Positions 42,230 through 51,844 of a stretch of DNA of 64,000 nt are shown one piece after another. A model generated the notes under the pieces. That model searched no databases and was not told the DNA's origin. It worked only from the letters and a program-made list of their open reading frames with translations. Both the position numbers and the translations under genes were made by a program. This stretch comes from Chitinophagaceae bacterium (GTDB taxonomy: Bacteria; Bacteroidota; Bacteroidia; Chitinophagales; Chitinophagaceae): assembly GCA_003168265.1 (NCBI GenBank), contig PMSV01000004.1:1-64000 (forward strand). The letters run 5' to 3'. Numbering within the stretch: position 1 is the stretch's first letter; every line of letters begins with the position of its first letter.

Positions 42230-43957
42230 ATGGAACCCCAAATCCTGGAAAAAGTAAAAAGCTGGCTTGATGGAAACTACGATCAGGAGACAAAGAATGA
42301 GATAATTCGGCTTCAAAAAGAAAATCCTATCGAACTGACTGAGAGCTTTTACAGGAACCTTGAATTCGGAACAGGTGGCCTTCGCGGAATCATGGGCGTT
42401 GGCACCAATCGTATGAACAAGTATACGGTAGGGATGGCTACACAGGGATTCTCGAACTATATGAAACTATCCTTTCCCGGAATACAGGTTAAAGTCGCCA
42501 TAGCTCATGACAGCCGGAACAACAGCCGCTTTTTTGCAGAGACTGCTGCAAAGGTTTTTGGAGCAAATGGAATAAAAGTCTATCTTTTTCAGTCTCTGAG
42601 ACCCACGCCTGAACTGAGTTTTACGATCAGACAACTGGGCTGCCAGGGAGGATTGGTTTGCACGGCTTCACATAATCCCAAAGAATACAATGGGTATAAG
42701 GCTTACTGGAACGATGGTGGTCAATTGGTCCCTCCCCATGATACCAATGTGATCCTGGAGGTGGAGAAGATCGCTTCGGTGGATGAAGTGAAATGGGGCG
42801 GCGGCGAATCCAATATCAGTATGATTGGAAAGGATCTGGATGAAGCTTATGTCAACATGGTTGCCGGACTTTCCGTCTATCCGGAAATCATCCAGAAACA
42901 ACATAATCTCTGCATTGTCTACACTCCCATCCATGGTACGGGCATCAAACTGGTCCCCAACGTTCTTCAGCGCTTCGGCTTCACCAATGTGCATGTAGTA
43001 GATGAGCAGGCGGAACCGGATGGAAATTTCCCAACGGTAGTTTATCCAAATCCCGAGGAAAGCGAAGCCATGAGCATCGGGTTGAGAAAGGCTTCGGAAT
43101 TGGATGCAGATATCCTGCTGGGCACAGATCCGGATGCAGACAGGGTCGGAATAGGGATCAAAGACAAGAAAGGACGCTGGGTGCTCATGAATGGGAATCA
43201 AACGGCTGTACTCGCAATCAACTATATGCTGGAAGCCCGCCGGGTCAAGGGCGTGGCCACTCCCCGCGACATGGTGATCAAGACCATTGTTACAACGGAT
43301 ATGATTAACCGGATTGCCGAAAGGAACAAGGTCAATTGCTACGATGTGCTGACCGGTTTCAAATGGATCGCTGAGCTTATCAAGGAAAAAGAGGCCCACG
43401 AAAATTATATCATCGGAGGTGAGGAGAGCTATGGCATGATGATCGGTTCCAGGTTAAGGGACAAGGATGCAGTCAGCGCTGTGGCCCTGCTCTGTGAAAT
43501 GGCAGCCTATGAAAAAAACAGGGGCAAGAGCCTTTTTGACAAGCTGATCGAACTTTATGTGGAATATGGTTACTATAAGGAACAACTGATCTCCATCACA
43601 AAAAAAGGGATGAATGGGCAGAAGGAGATTGCGGAAATGATGGAGAGATACCGCAGCAATCCTCCCAAATCCATTAATGGATCTCCGGTGGTTCTTCTCC
43701 TCGATTACGAATTGAGAAAGGGCAGAAACCTGGATACCGGCGAAAGCTGGGATATTTCGCTTCCTAAATCCAATGTCCTGCAATTCCTGCTGAAAGACGG
43801 AACCAAGATTTCGGCCAGGCCTTCAGGCACCGAACCCAAGATCAAATTCTATTTCAGCGTCCACACGGATTTACCAAATGCCTCCCTCTTCGAACAAAAA
43901 AAGGCGGAACTGGATGGCCGGATCAATGGAATTATAAAGGATCTGCAACTAAAATGA
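42230..43957 (+). CDS. Phospho-sugar mutase (PGM/PMM family)
   Basis: 575 residues of the alpha-D-phosphohexomutase family, a length typical of phosphopentose/phosphoglucomutase-type (PgcA-like) enzymes. Catalytic phosphoserine Ser147 in TASHNPKEYNGYKAYW, Mg-binding Asp300/302/304 in GTDPDADRVG, sugar-binding GGEESYGMMIGSRLRDKDAV near 398, and phosphate-binding RPSGTEPKIKFY near 530. It interconverts sugar 1- and 6-phosphates via a bisphosphate. Which sugar cannot be read from sequence. It is followed after six bases by the CHAD gene and probably shares its transcript. Confidence 0.93.
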   Translation: MEPQILEKVKSWLDGNYDQETKNEIIRLQKENPIELTESFYRNLEFGTGGLRGIMGVGTNRMNKYTVGMATQGFSNYMKLSFPGIQVKVAIAHDSRNNSRFFAETAAKVFGANGIKVYLFQSLRPTPELSFTIRQLGCQGGLVCTASHNPKEYNGYKAYWNDGGQLVPPHDTNVILEVEKIASVDEVKWGGGESNISMIGKDLDEAYVNMVAGLSVYPEIIQKQHNLCIVYTPIHGTGIKLVPNVLQRFGFTNVHVVDEQAEPDGNFPTVVYPNPEESEAMSIGLRKASELDADILLGTDPDADRVGIGIKDKKGRWVLMNGNQTAVLAINYMLEARRVKGVATPRDMVIKTIVTTDMINRIAERNKVNCYDVLTGFKWIAELIKEKEAHENYIIGGEESYGMMIGSRLRDKDAVSAVALLCEMAAYEKNRGKSLFDKLIELYVEYGYYKEQLISITKKGMNGQKEIAEMMERYRSNPPKSINGSPVVLLLDYELRKGRNLDTGESWDISLPKSNVLQFLLKDGTKISARPSGTEPKIKFYFSVHTDLPNASLFEQKKAELDGRINGIIKDLQLK

Positions 43958-43963
43958 CAGTGG

Positions 43964-44755
43964 ATGGGGAAAGTTCAAATTGAACAGGAACTCTATGCAA
44001 GAAAAAGGTATTCATCCATTTCCGGTCTCCTGAACCGGGATCCAAAAGATTTTACCCAGACAACATTTCACCACCTGAGAGTCGAAATAAAAAAGTTGAG
44101 GGCCATTACAAGCCTGCTGGACCATCATAGATACTCTCTTCCAAAAACAATTCTGAACAAACGCCTTAGAAAAATCTTTCAGCTTGCAGGTCAGATAAGG
44201 GAAACGGAGATGCACCGGAAATTTCTCCTGAATTTCAAATCAGGTCAGGAACTGACTACGGTTTTTGCCGAATTAGAAAAGGATTTGCGGGATGCCAGCC
44301 TGTCTTTTCAAAAATCAAATACTGACCGGTTGCTCGAAGACCTGGGCAAACAGGAAGAAGAGTTCCTTCACTGTATTCGCTCCATGAAACCGAAACACGC
44401 GAAGGCCTACCTGCTAAATATCTCAAAAAAGATAAGACCTCTGCTAAAGGGAGGGCCCCTAACGCCGGACCAGTTCCATAGCCTGAGAAAAAAACTGAAG
44501 ACCTGGATTTATTTTAAAAGGTTTTTGGGCGAGACCGGGGAGCTTCCCTCCTCCATGAAAAAGGCCGTATTAGCCATTGGAGAACTGCATGACCGCCAGG
44601 TATTTTCAGCCTGGCTCGAGGATTGGTCGGGTCTCCTGCCCGAAACAGAAACCAGGATCCTCGAATCCATTCTCAAAAAGAATTCCATCATCAGCAGGCA
44701 AAAATTCAGCAGACTGGAAGCCATGAAAAATGAGTTGAGATCGGTTTTTGGATAA
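43964..44755 (+). CDS. CHAD-domain protein
   Basis: 263 residues, all-helical, with the two histidine-containing helices of a CHAD domain: FHHLRVEIKKLRAITSLLDHH near residue 35 and FHSLRKKLKTWIYFKRFLG near 175, each with the conserved H-x-x-R-x-x-x-K spacing. CHAD proteins bind inorganic polyphosphate and associate with its granules. Co-transcription with a phosphosugar mutase suggests a link to storage or surface carbohydrate, which is inference. No CYTH triphosphatase domain is present in the protein or beside it. Confidence 0.8.
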   Translation: MGKVQIEQELYARKRYSSISGLLNRDPKDFTQTTFHHLRVEIKKLRAITSLLDHHRYSLPKTILNKRLRKIFQLAGQIRETEMHRKFLLNFKSGQELTTVFAELEKDLRDASLSFQKSNTDRLLEDLGKQEEEFLHCIRSMKPKHAKAYLLNISKKIRPLLKGGPLTPDQFHSLRKKLKTWIYFKRFLGETGELPSSMKKAVLAIGELHDRQVFSAWLEDWSGLLPETETRILESILKKNSIISRQKFSRLEAMKNELRSVFG

Positions 44756-44793
44756 GTGCAAACTATTATCTTCACCCGGCCAAAACCAGCCAA

Positions 44794-46782
44794 ATGATAA
44801 AAGCATATATATTACCGTTATTCTTCCTGCTTCCTTGCCTAAGGACTGAAATCCATGCCGCCGTAAGCCTTCCTAAAATTTTCAGCGATCATATGGTGCT
44901 CCAGCGCAACCAGTCCCTGCCGGTCTGGGGTTGGGCCGCTCCAAAAGAGAAGATCCGTATTGAATTGAAAGGAAAATCCTGGGAAACCCGAGCCGATAAA
45001 GAAGGCAAATGGATGGTCCGGCTGGATCCCCAAAAAGATGGCGGTCCTTATGAACTGATCGTTCAGGGCAAGAACCTGATAAAGATTTCGGATATCTATA
45101 TCGGTGAGGTCTGGATCTGTTCGGGTCAGTCCAATATGGAAATGCCGATCGAGGGCTGGGGTAAGATCAGTAATTTCAAGCAGGAGATCGAAGCCGCTGA
45201 CTTTCCCCAGATCAGGCAATTCCTGGTTACGAAGGCGGTCAGTACCAAACCAGAAAAAGAAATCGCGGGCGGCGAGTGGAAGCCCTGTTCTCCTGCGACA
45301 GCAGGTGATTTTACTGCGGTCGGTTATTTTTTCGCGCGCGAATTATACAGGAAACTGCATGTTCCGATCGGCCTGATCAATTCAAGCTGGGGCGGCACCA
45401 TGGTCGAGACCTGGATCAGCAGGGGATCCTTTGAAAAAAGCGATGAGTTCAGGGATATGATCACGAAAATGCCGATGGTGGACCTGGCCGTTCTCACCAG
45501 GGAAAAGACCGAAGCAGTTCAGAAAAAAGTGATTGCCCTGCAAGGAAGCTACGAAGAAAACGCCAATACTGCCAACTGGAAGGAAACCGATTTTGATGAT
45601 CATTCCTGGCCGCATATGAAACTTCCAGGTCAATGGGAAGGTCAGCATTTAGGTCTTGAGGACCTGGACGGATTGGTTTGGTTCCGGAAATTTGTCAATA
45701 TCGAAGAGTCTGATGCGGGCAAACCCGCCACCCTCTTCTTAGGAAAAGTGGATGATTCTGATGACAGCTACGTGAACGGCACCAAGGTCGGGGAAATAAA
45801 GAACAAATACAATGAGCCGAGGGTCTATCAGCTATCCGCCGGGATATTGAAAGCTGGCAGGAACCTGATTGCGGTGTGCGTGGAAGATACTGGAGGCGAA
45901 GGCGGAATCTTTGGAGAACCGGAAGAAATGAAACTCAATATCGGAGACAAAACCATCCCGCTTAACGGCGACTGGTTATTCCGGGTGGAAAAGATCTACG
46001 CGGGCGGAAACAATACAGGGCCGAATAGTTTTCCTACCCTGCTTTACAATGCAATGATCCATCCCCTTATCCCCTATGCCATAAAGGGGGCGATCTGGTA
46101 TCAGGGCGAAACCAATGCGGGAAGGGCCTTTCAATACAGAAGATCATTTCCCCTGCTGATCAATGACTGGAGAAACCTCTGGGGAGAGGGGGATTTCCCA
46201 TTTTATTTTGTACAGTTGTCGAGTTTTGACGCAGCCGGTGGGAACAGTCGTGCCGGAAGCACCTGGGCCGAGCTGCGCGAGGCCCAGGGCCATACCCTGC
46301 AACTCCCCAATACCGGCATGGCCGTGACGACTGATATAGGGGATCCCAAAGACATCCATCCGAAAGACAAACAGGATGTGGGCAAAAGGCTTGCAATTAT
46401 CGCGCTTGCTAAGGATTATGGTCAACCTGTGGAATTCAGCGGGCCAGCGTACCTTTCAATGGAAAAACAGGGCAATAAGATCATTCTCTCCTTCTCCCAT
46501 CTTGGTTCCGGCCTTGTAGTGAAAGACAAATACGGTTACGCGAAGGGGTTTGAAATCGCCGGGAACGATCACCAGTTCCACTGGGCAAAAGCCTATATCG
46601 ACGGACAAAAACTAATCGTATTTTCGGAGGAAGTTCCGGATCCGGTGGCCGTCCATTATGGATGGGCCGATGATGCTATGGAAGCCAATTTGTTTAACAA
46701 GGAAGGTTTCCCCGCTAGTCCTTTCAGGACCGATGATTGGAAATCGGTAACACAGGATAAAAGTTACCGGATCGGGGACTAG
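44794..46782 (+). CDS. Sialate O-acetylesterase
   Basis: 662 residues with a signal peptide (MIKAYILPLFFLLPCLRTEIHA). The N-terminal beta domain (VSLPKIFSDHMVLQRNQSLPVWGWA) leads into the SGNH-type catalytic domain with ICSGQSNMEMP (Ser113), GAIWYQGETNAGR near 430 and DIHPKDKQDVGKRLA near 515, supplying Ser, Asp and His. A jelly-roll insert (about 240-370) interrupts the hydrolase domain, as in bacterial sialate O-acetylesterases. It removes O-acetyl groups from sialic acids or other glycans in the periplasm or outside the cell. The ATG is 38 bases after the CHAD stop. No sialidase or sialic-acid lyase is nearby. Confidence 0.9.
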   Translation: MIKAYILPLFFLLPCLRTEIHAAVSLPKIFSDHMVLQRNQSLPVWGWAAPKEKIRIELKGKSWETRADKEGKWMVRLDPQKDGGPYELIVQGKNLIKISDIYIGEVWICSGQSNMEMPIEGWGKISNFKQEIEAADFPQIRQFLVTKAVSTKPEKEIAGGEWKPCSPATAGDFTAVGYFFARELYRKLHVPIGLINSSWGGTMVETWISRGSFEKSDEFRDMITKMPMVDLAVLTREKTEAVQKKVIALQGSYEENANTANWKETDFDDHSWPHMKLPGQWEGQHLGLEDLDGLVWFRKFVNIEESDAGKPATLFLGKVDDSDDSYVNGTKVGEIKNKYNEPRVYQLSAGILKAGRNLIAVCVEDTGGEGGIFGEPEEMKLNIGDKTIPLNGDWLFRVEKIYAGGNNTGPNSFPTLLYNAMIHPLIPYAIKGAIWYQGETNAGRAFQYRRSFPLLINDWRNLWGEGDFPFYFVQLSSFDAAGGNSRAGSTWAELREAQGHTLQLPNTGMAVTTDIGDPKDIHPKDKQDVGKRLAIIALAKDYGQPVEFSGPAYLSMEKQGNKIILSFSHLGSGLVVKDKYGYAKGFEIAGNDHQFHWAKAYIDGQKLIVFSEEVPDPVAVHYGWADDAMEANLFNKEGFPASPFRTDDWKSVTQDKSYRIGD

Positions 46783-46807
46783 GCTTTGAATAAAAAAAGA
46801 ACCGGCA

Positions 46808-47992
46808 TTGAAGTATCTCACCCGAACGATCTGGATACTCTCCCTGATCAGCCTGTTTACCGACATGGCCAGCGAAATGCTTTATCCCATCCTTCCGATC
46901 TATCTTAATCATATTGGGTTTTCAGTTATGTTCATCGGCCTGCTTGAAGGAGTGGCGGAGGCAACGGCGGGCCTGAGCAAGGGTTATTTTGGAAAATTAT
47001 CGGATCATCTTGGAAAGAAAACTCCTTTCGTTCAATTGGGTTATAGCCTGAGCGCTTTGTCCAAACCGCTTCTGGCCCTTTTCACCTATCCGCTTTGGAT
47101 ATTCTTTTCCAGAACGCTGGACAGGCTGGGAAAGGGTATTCGAACCGGAGCCCGCGATGCTCTGCTATCTGCCGAATCAAGCCCCGCCAATAAGGGCAAG
47201 GTCTTCGGTTTCCATCGTTCTATGGATACCACGGGAGCGGTACTCGGTCCCCTACTCGCCCTGCTCTATCTGAACTATCATCCAGGATCCTATCGCCCCT
47301 TATTTTTTATCGCCTTTATCCCCGGTTGCCTGGCCGTCCTTTGCAGCGGTTTCCTGAAAAAAAGGGAAACCCAAATGGAAAAACAGGGACCCAGGCCTGG
47401 CTTCTTTTCCTTTCTGAGTTACTGGAAGAACGGATCTCCGGCCTATCGCAAGCTGGTTGGCGGGCTGCTTGTATTTGCATTATTCAATAGCTCCGATGTT
47501 TTTTTATTATTGAAAGGAAAGCAATGCGGGCTTTCGGACAGCTCCCTTGTATGGGTCTATATTTTTTATAACCTGATCTATGCCTTCGGCTCCTTCCCCC
47601 TGGGCATACTGGCTGATAAGATGGGGCTTAAAAGAATTTTCTTAATGGGCCTCCTGTTGTTCTTCCTTGTCTATGGGGGAATGTCATTAAGCAATAATAC
47701 CATCGTCTATATCCTGCTTTACCTGGTATATGGTCTATATGCAGCGGCGACAGACGGAGTTTCCAAGGCATGGATCAGCCACCTTGTCGTCAAAAAAGAC
47801 CTGGGTGCCACCCTTGGCGGTTTTGCCGGATACCAAAGCATCTGTGCCTTGCTCGCGAGCTCGCTCACCGGTTTTATCTGGTTGCAATTCGGTCAGGGAC
47901 CGGCCTTTCTTACCAGCGCCATTGTAACGTTAATGGTTATCCTGTATTTGAAGATTTGGGCTTCTTCACCCGTTATCGGAGAAACTACTTAA
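46808..47992 (+). CDS. MFS transporter
   Basis: 394 residues with twelve hydrophobic helices. MFS signatures: DRLGKGIRTGARDALL near residue 100 and ADKMGLKRIF near 265 (loop 8-9). FTDMASEMLYPILPIYLNHIGF and GVAEATAGLSKGYFGKLSDHLGKK match the drug/efflux-like MFS subfamily common in Bacteroidota. The start is TTG at 46808 (upstream the frame is closed and no ATG precedes the first helix); it could also start later. Substrate unknown. It follows the sialate O-acetylesterase gene after 25 bases and overlaps the convergent YfcC-like gene by eight. Confidence 0.88.
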   Translation: MKYLTRTIWILSLISLFTDMASEMLYPILPIYLNHIGFSVMFIGLLEGVAEATAGLSKGYFGKLSDHLGKKTPFVQLGYSLSALSKPLLALFTYPLWIFFSRTLDRLGKGIRTGARDALLSAESSPANKGKVFGFHRSMDTTGAVLGPLLALLYLNYHPGSYRPLFFIAFIPGCLAVLCSGFLKKRETQMEKQGPRPGFFSFLSYWKNGSPAYRKLVGGLLVFALFNSSDVFLLLKGKQCGLSDSSLVWVYIFYNLIYAFGSFPLGILADKMGLKRIFLMGLLLFFLVYGGMSLSNNTIVYILLYLVYGLYAAATDGVSKAWISHLVVKKDLGATLGGFAGYQSICALLASSLTGFIWLQFGQGPAFLTSAIVTLMVILYLKIWASSPVIGETT

Positions 47993-49487
47993 AAAAACTC
48001 ACGCTAATGACCAGGAACAGAACGGAGATCAGGGTTAGCAGTATCATGAGCGGCATCGAAAACCGAAGCCAGGTCTTGTAACTCACATTGACCATGGCGA
48101 TGGAGGGCAGGGCAAGTCCCGTTGGAGAAATTACATTCATGATTCCCATTCCTAAAATATAGGCATTCACGATATGTTCATTCCCCATTCCGATGAGTTG
48201 ACCCAAAGGAGCAATGATCGGCATGGTCAGCACGGCCATCCCGGAGGAGGAAGAAATAAAAATGCTCAGGATCAGGTAGAGCAATAATATCATAAGGATG
48301 AATAGGGCCGCAGACATGCCATGGGTCAGGTTTGCAGAATAAAAGAGGATGGAATCGCTGATCTGTCCCTCATTGAGAATAATTGTCACGCCTCTGGCCA
48401 TACCGATGATGACCGCCACCGAAAGCAGCCCTTCCGCTCCCTTTATTATCTTCTCCACGAATACCTTCTCCTTCATTCGCACGATGAGGGCAAGAAAAAG
48501 GGAAGATGCAAAAAACAGGGTGGACATTTCGAGGAGCCACCAGTCCAGGCCCACCACTCCGACAATAAGAAGGATAAAGGTCGCGCCGAAGAGCAGGAGC
48601 ACCCCCTTGTCGCGAATGCTTAAAGGAGTGGGTTCAGTCTGCTCTGAAACAGGGAATCTTGAAGGAACCTGTCCGTCATAGCGCAGAACAAGGGATTTGG
48701 AAGGATCTTTTTTAATTCGGGCGGCATACCAGAGCAGGTAAAAAATAGTGATTCCCGTACAAAACACAAATAGGATTATCCTTCCAGTAGTGCCCACCGT
48801 CCAGTTAACGCCGGCCACATCAGAAGCAAGGATGACGGAAAAGGGACAGGTGACGGCCGCCATCGTGCCGATATTGGAACCGGCATAAATGACTCCGGCC
48901 GGAATGATCATATCATAGCCGGCTGCCACAAAAACAGGGACCAGTAAGGGATAAAAGGCAAGTGTCTCTTCAGCCATACCATAGCTGCTCCCTCCAAGTG
49001 AAAACAAGAAGGTGAAAACGACGATAAGCCATTTTTCTCTCCCCTTCATGCGATGGGCAATGGACCGAATCCCTTTTTCTAAGGCCCCGGATTCATAAAA
49101 AAGACTGATGAACCCGCCACAGATCAGCACGAAAAAAACGATATCCGAGGAATCATAGAGCCCCTTAAATGGAGCTTCCAATATGCTGGTAATACCCTGG
49201 GGATTCCTGCTGACGGGATGATAGCTGTTGGGAACGGCGATGGGCTTACGAATATCCCCTTTTTGAAATTTCCCGAACCGGATCTTGATGCCCAGGCTGT
49301 CAAGGGTTCGCTGGTTTGCGGGCAGGGCCTGGTCTCCTGACTGAGAGGAATGGAGCAGGAAGTGAACGGTCTGGAATTCCAAGCGGTCATATTTGCCTGG
49401 CGGAATCAGCCATGTGGCTCCCGCTGCCAGGACAATAACAATCATTACAACGGTCAGGGCTGTAGGAAAACTTCTTTTAGAAGCCAT
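47985..49487 (-). CDS. YfcC-family anion/amino-acid permease
   Basis: 500 residues from ATG 49487, which begins MASKRSFPTALTVVMIVIVLAAG; an earlier start would add MSCACQVFILTYLQY and is weaker. About twelve hydrophobic helices. FPTALTVVMIVI...WLIPPGKYDR and ILEAPFKGLYDSSDIVFFVLICGGFI are typical of the YfcC/C4-dicarboxylate anaerobic carrier group, and the second half has IMARG-like GMARGVTIILNEGQISDS and SSSGMAVLTMPIIAPLG. Exchange or uptake of amino acids or dicarboxylates is probable; the substrate is not determined. Single gene. Confidence 0.85.
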   Translation of the reverse strand: MASKRSFPTALTVVMIVIVLAAGATWLIPPGKYDRLEFQTVHFLLHSSQSGDQALPANQRTLDSLGIKIRFGKFQKGDIRKPIAVPNSYHPVSRNPQGITSILEAPFKGLYDSSDIVFFVLICGGFISLFYESGALEKGIRSIAHRMKGREKWLIVVFTFLFSLGGSSYGMAEETLAFYPLLVPVFVAAGYDMIIPAGVIYAGSNIGTMAAVTCPFSVILASDVAGVNWTVGTTGRIILFVFCTGITIFYLLWYAARIKKDPSKSLVLRYDGQVPSRFPVSEQTEPTPLSIRDKGVLLLFGATFILLIVGVVGLDWWLLEMSTLFFASSLFLALIVRMKEKVFVEKIIKGAEGLLSVAVIIGMARGVTIILNEGQISDSILFYSANLTHGMSAALFILMILLLYLILSIFISSSSGMAVLTMPIIAPLGQLIGMGNEHIVNAYILGMGIMNVISPTGLALPSIAMVNVSYKTWLRFSMPLMILLTLISVLFLVISVSFFK

Positions 49488-49654
49488 GTATTGAAGATAG
49501 GTCAAAATGAAAACCTGGCAAGCACAGCTCATTAGCTCAGGATCCGGTCCCTGTCTTCATGGTTTTAATAACGACCCGTTTTTTGGGATAGGGTTTGAAT
49601 TGTAAAAAAAGAATTTAATGGAATTAGGAAAGCCTTTTCAATAGCTAAACATAA

Positions 49655-50917
49655 TCAGATCAAATCATCCTCCTCATAATCAATTTTTTCCCTGATATTC
49701 TTTAACAATTGATCAATGGAATCATTCCGGTTATCCTTACCGGCCCGATCCCTATCCCATTTGTCAAAAGCATCGTGGATATGCCGCTGCTGAGCTGTTT
49801 TAAGCTTTTCCATGAGAGTATCAGAGGTCTCTTTGCGGTTGCGGTTAGCTGCGTCCTGCTTATCCATCCTGGATTGCTTATCCCTGCTCATGGCCGATTC
49901 GGAAGCTGCCATCTGTATCAATTCTGATTGAGCCAGGGCCAGGTCATAGGGTCCTACCGACATGATCAGTTTGGAAAGGATGGGGCCGGTCTCTATGAGT
50001 ATGATTAGCAGGGAAAGGAATAGCTCTGCCCAGAATATGCTGGGTTCTTCGGAAGCCAGATCCGATAAGGCCTTATTCCTTTCCAGAAAACCGATCCTCG
50101 TATGGAGGGCGGCTTCATTGTCATTATGCCTGGAATCAAGAGTCGCCTTGTTCGAGTTGAGAATGCTGTCCTGGTAGCCGATTTTTTCTCCAAGCAATCT
50201 GATCTCGGGTCCAAATTGTAATAGGGCTGCCTGATAGGCTTCCTGCTTTAGCCGGGTGAGTTTGTCAATTCCTCTTTGCTTCGAACCTCCGGTTCCGTCC
50301 GCTTCCTGGACATAGGCTTGTTGCAGTCTGTAAATAGTGTCTTCGATGGATTGTTTTCTTTCGGTAAAAAGGGATCTTTCCCTCATGGCTTCGGCGATTG
50401 CCGTGCTTTTTTCAACCCTGAGCAGGCTGTCCTGTAAAAGCAATTTTTTATGCAGATTGACCTCAACTTTTGCATCAATCTCCTTTTCGAAAATTTTCAT
50501 TTCCAAGGGCCTGGCAATAGTGATCCCAATGAGCAATGCCAAAATGATCCTGGGAAGTGCATGCCATAATTGCTTTTCCCGGCTTAACCCATATTTGCGC
50601 ATGGTGGACACTAAAAAGCGGTCGAAATTGAAAATGATCAGCCCCCAGAGCAAGGCAAAAGCAATGGCCCAGCCACTGTTCTGAAATACACTGTACATGG
50701 CATATCCGGAAGCCAGGGTGGCAAGGGCAAAAGTTGCCAGTATGGCGCCTCCTAATCCCGCATATTTTGCATGTTCGGAGGGGTAATCCTTCAGCAGTTC
50801 CTGGTGAGCCCCTGCACACCACCATAAGAAATGCTTTTCCTTTTTCTTAACTGAATTCCCAGTAAATGAGTCATAAGAATACAAGCCATTAGGCCTGCCG
50901 TTGTTGTCTGCAGACAT
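49655..50917 (-). CDS. DUF4407 membrane protein
   Basis: 420 residues. Three helices near the N-terminus (about 50-75, 80-105, 120-145), with FLWWCAGAHQELLKDYPSEHAKYAGLGGAI and LLWGLIIFNFDRFLVSTMRKYG as the DUF4407 core. A long coiled-coil region follows (150-280), then another helix around 285-310 (IFWAELFLSLLIILIETGPILSKLIM), and a charged C-terminal tail (QQRHIHDAFDKWDRDRAG). Function not established; the family sits in the inner membrane and the coiled coil may bind partners. Single gene upstream of the toxin-antitoxin pair. Confidence 0.85.
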   Translation of the reverse strand: MSADNNGRPNGLYSYDSFTGNSVKKKEKHFLWWCAGAHQELLKDYPSEHAKYAGLGGAILATFALATLASGYAMYSVFQNSGWAIAFALLWGLIIFNFDRFLVSTMRKYGLSREKQLWHALPRIILALLIGITIARPLEMKIFEKEIDAKVEVNLHKKLLLQDSLLRVEKSTAIAEAMRERSLFTERKQSIEDTIYRLQQAYVQEADGTGGSKQRGIDKLTRLKQEAYQAALLQFGPEIRLLGEKIGYQDSILNSNKATLDSRHNDNEAALHTRIGFLERNKALSDLASEEPSIFWAELFLSLLIILIETGPILSKLIMSVGPYDLALAQSELIQMAASESAMSRDKQSRMDKQDAANRNRKETSDTLMEKLKTAQQRHIHDAFDKWDRDRAGKDNRNDSIDQLLKNIREKIDYEEDDLI

Positions 50918-51174
50918 AGATTGTTGATTGGGTAAATAAATTAAACCGGGGTTGAGTTGGAATCATTATGAAACGATCCGGAATGGCTGAAATTGTAAAG
51001 GAAACCTTAAATCGCTTCTATCTGGCCAGACTTGAAAGAAAAAAAAGAATTTCCTGGTTTGAGTTTATATTCAGGGGAGGGCATCTCCGAAGAGCATGTG
51101 GATCGGTGGCGATTACGCCGTGCGAAGAAGCAGGAAGTACTTGTGTAAATGGGTATAGTTGCCAAGAGTTATTT

Positions 51175-51534
51175 CTAATAAGCCTGAATAAGCACTTCCG
51201 CCGGAATATGCAATGCTTCATTCAGTTTACGAATCATCGACAAGCTCAATTTTCGTTTACCTGACAGGATTTCGGATTTACGTGAACGGTTGCCTAAAAT
51301 TCTTACCAGTTCACTTTCTGCCATACCCATTTGTTCCAAACGAAATTTTATAGCATCCAGCGGTTTAGCCTTGGGCACAGGGTAATATTCTGTCTCATAT
51401 TCCTTTACTAGTATGGACAATACCTCCAACTCATCCGAATCTTTTGAATCAGGCTTAATATCCCTTTGCATAAGTGAATACACTTTTGCAAGAGCAGCCT
51501 CATACTGCGGCTTGTTTTTAATTGGCTTTATCAT
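51175..51534 (-). CDS. higA: HigA-like antitoxin
   Basis: 119 residues. The N-terminal helical segment has KNKPQYEAALAKVYSLMQRDIKPDSKDSDELEVLSILVKEYE, and the C-terminal HTH_3-like domain has KPLDAIKFRLEQMGMAESELVRILGNRSRKSEILSGKRKLSLSMIRKLNEALHIP near 60-112. This is the large HigA-type antitoxin. It binds HigB and the palindrome in front of the operon to block transcription. It follows higB on the same strand, overlapping it by 17 bases (an inverted toxin-first order). Confidence 0.9.
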   Translation of the reverse strand: MIKPIKNKPQYEAALAKVYSLMQRDIKPDSKDSDELEVLSILVKEYETEYYPVPKAKPLDAIKFRLEQMGMAESELVRILGNRSRKSEILSGKRKLSLSMIRKLNEALHIPAEVLIQAY

Positions 51535-51829
51535 AACTTATTTTACTTGCGTCGATTTTGTCATATTGTTTATGTGTGCCGAACCAAACGATAAAAACTA
51601 TTCTGAGCCTGTATTCAATATCCACTATTAGTCGGTAGCTGTTACCATGAATATTGAATACAACTCTTTTATTGCTAAGAATGGAAGCGCTTCTATACTG
51701 CTCCTTTAGCTGATTTGGATTATCCCATTCGGCTTCCTCAGCTTCTTCATACCAAGCGAGCAATGCCTGTTTTGACAGCGGGTAAGTAACCCAATAATCC
51801 TTTAAGGTCTTAACAGCAATAACTCTCAT
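51518..51829 (-). CDS. higB: HigB-like mRNA-interferase toxin
   Basis: 103 residues from the ATG at 51829; an ATG two codons earlier lies inside the -7 box and is rejected. RelE/HigB fold: MRVIAVKTLKDYWVTYP, LSKQALLAWYEEAEEAEWDNPNQLKEQY, RVVFNIHGNSYRLIVDIEYRLRIVFIVWFGTHKQYDKIDA, the HigB-type C-terminal strand with His and Lys that act in RNA cleavage. It cuts ribosome-bound mRNA. Toxin-first operon with higA, controlled by a palindromic operator over the promoter. Confidence 0.93.
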   Translation of the reverse strand: MRVIAVKTLKDYWVTYPLSKQALLAWYEEAEEAEWDNPNQLKEQYRSASILSNKRVVFNIHGNSYRLIVDIEYRLRIVFIVWFGTHKQYDKIDASKISYDKAN

Positions 51830-51832
51830 AGG

Positions 51833-51840
51833 CAAATATA
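51833..51840 (-). promoter_or_regulatory. -7 box of higBA
   Basis: The minus strand reads TATATTTG (TAnnTTTG), ending only three bases before the ATG at 51829. Transcription must therefore begin at or just inside the start codon region, giving a leaderless toxin message. A TTG 23 bases farther upstream, in the operator's outer arm, could be the -33 element. Confidence 0.55.
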
Positions 51841-51844
51841 GAAA

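Noticed and set aside
50968-51264. 98-codon frame on the plus strand overlapping the end of higA
   Set aside because: It runs antisense into higA and has no family features; judged a shadow.
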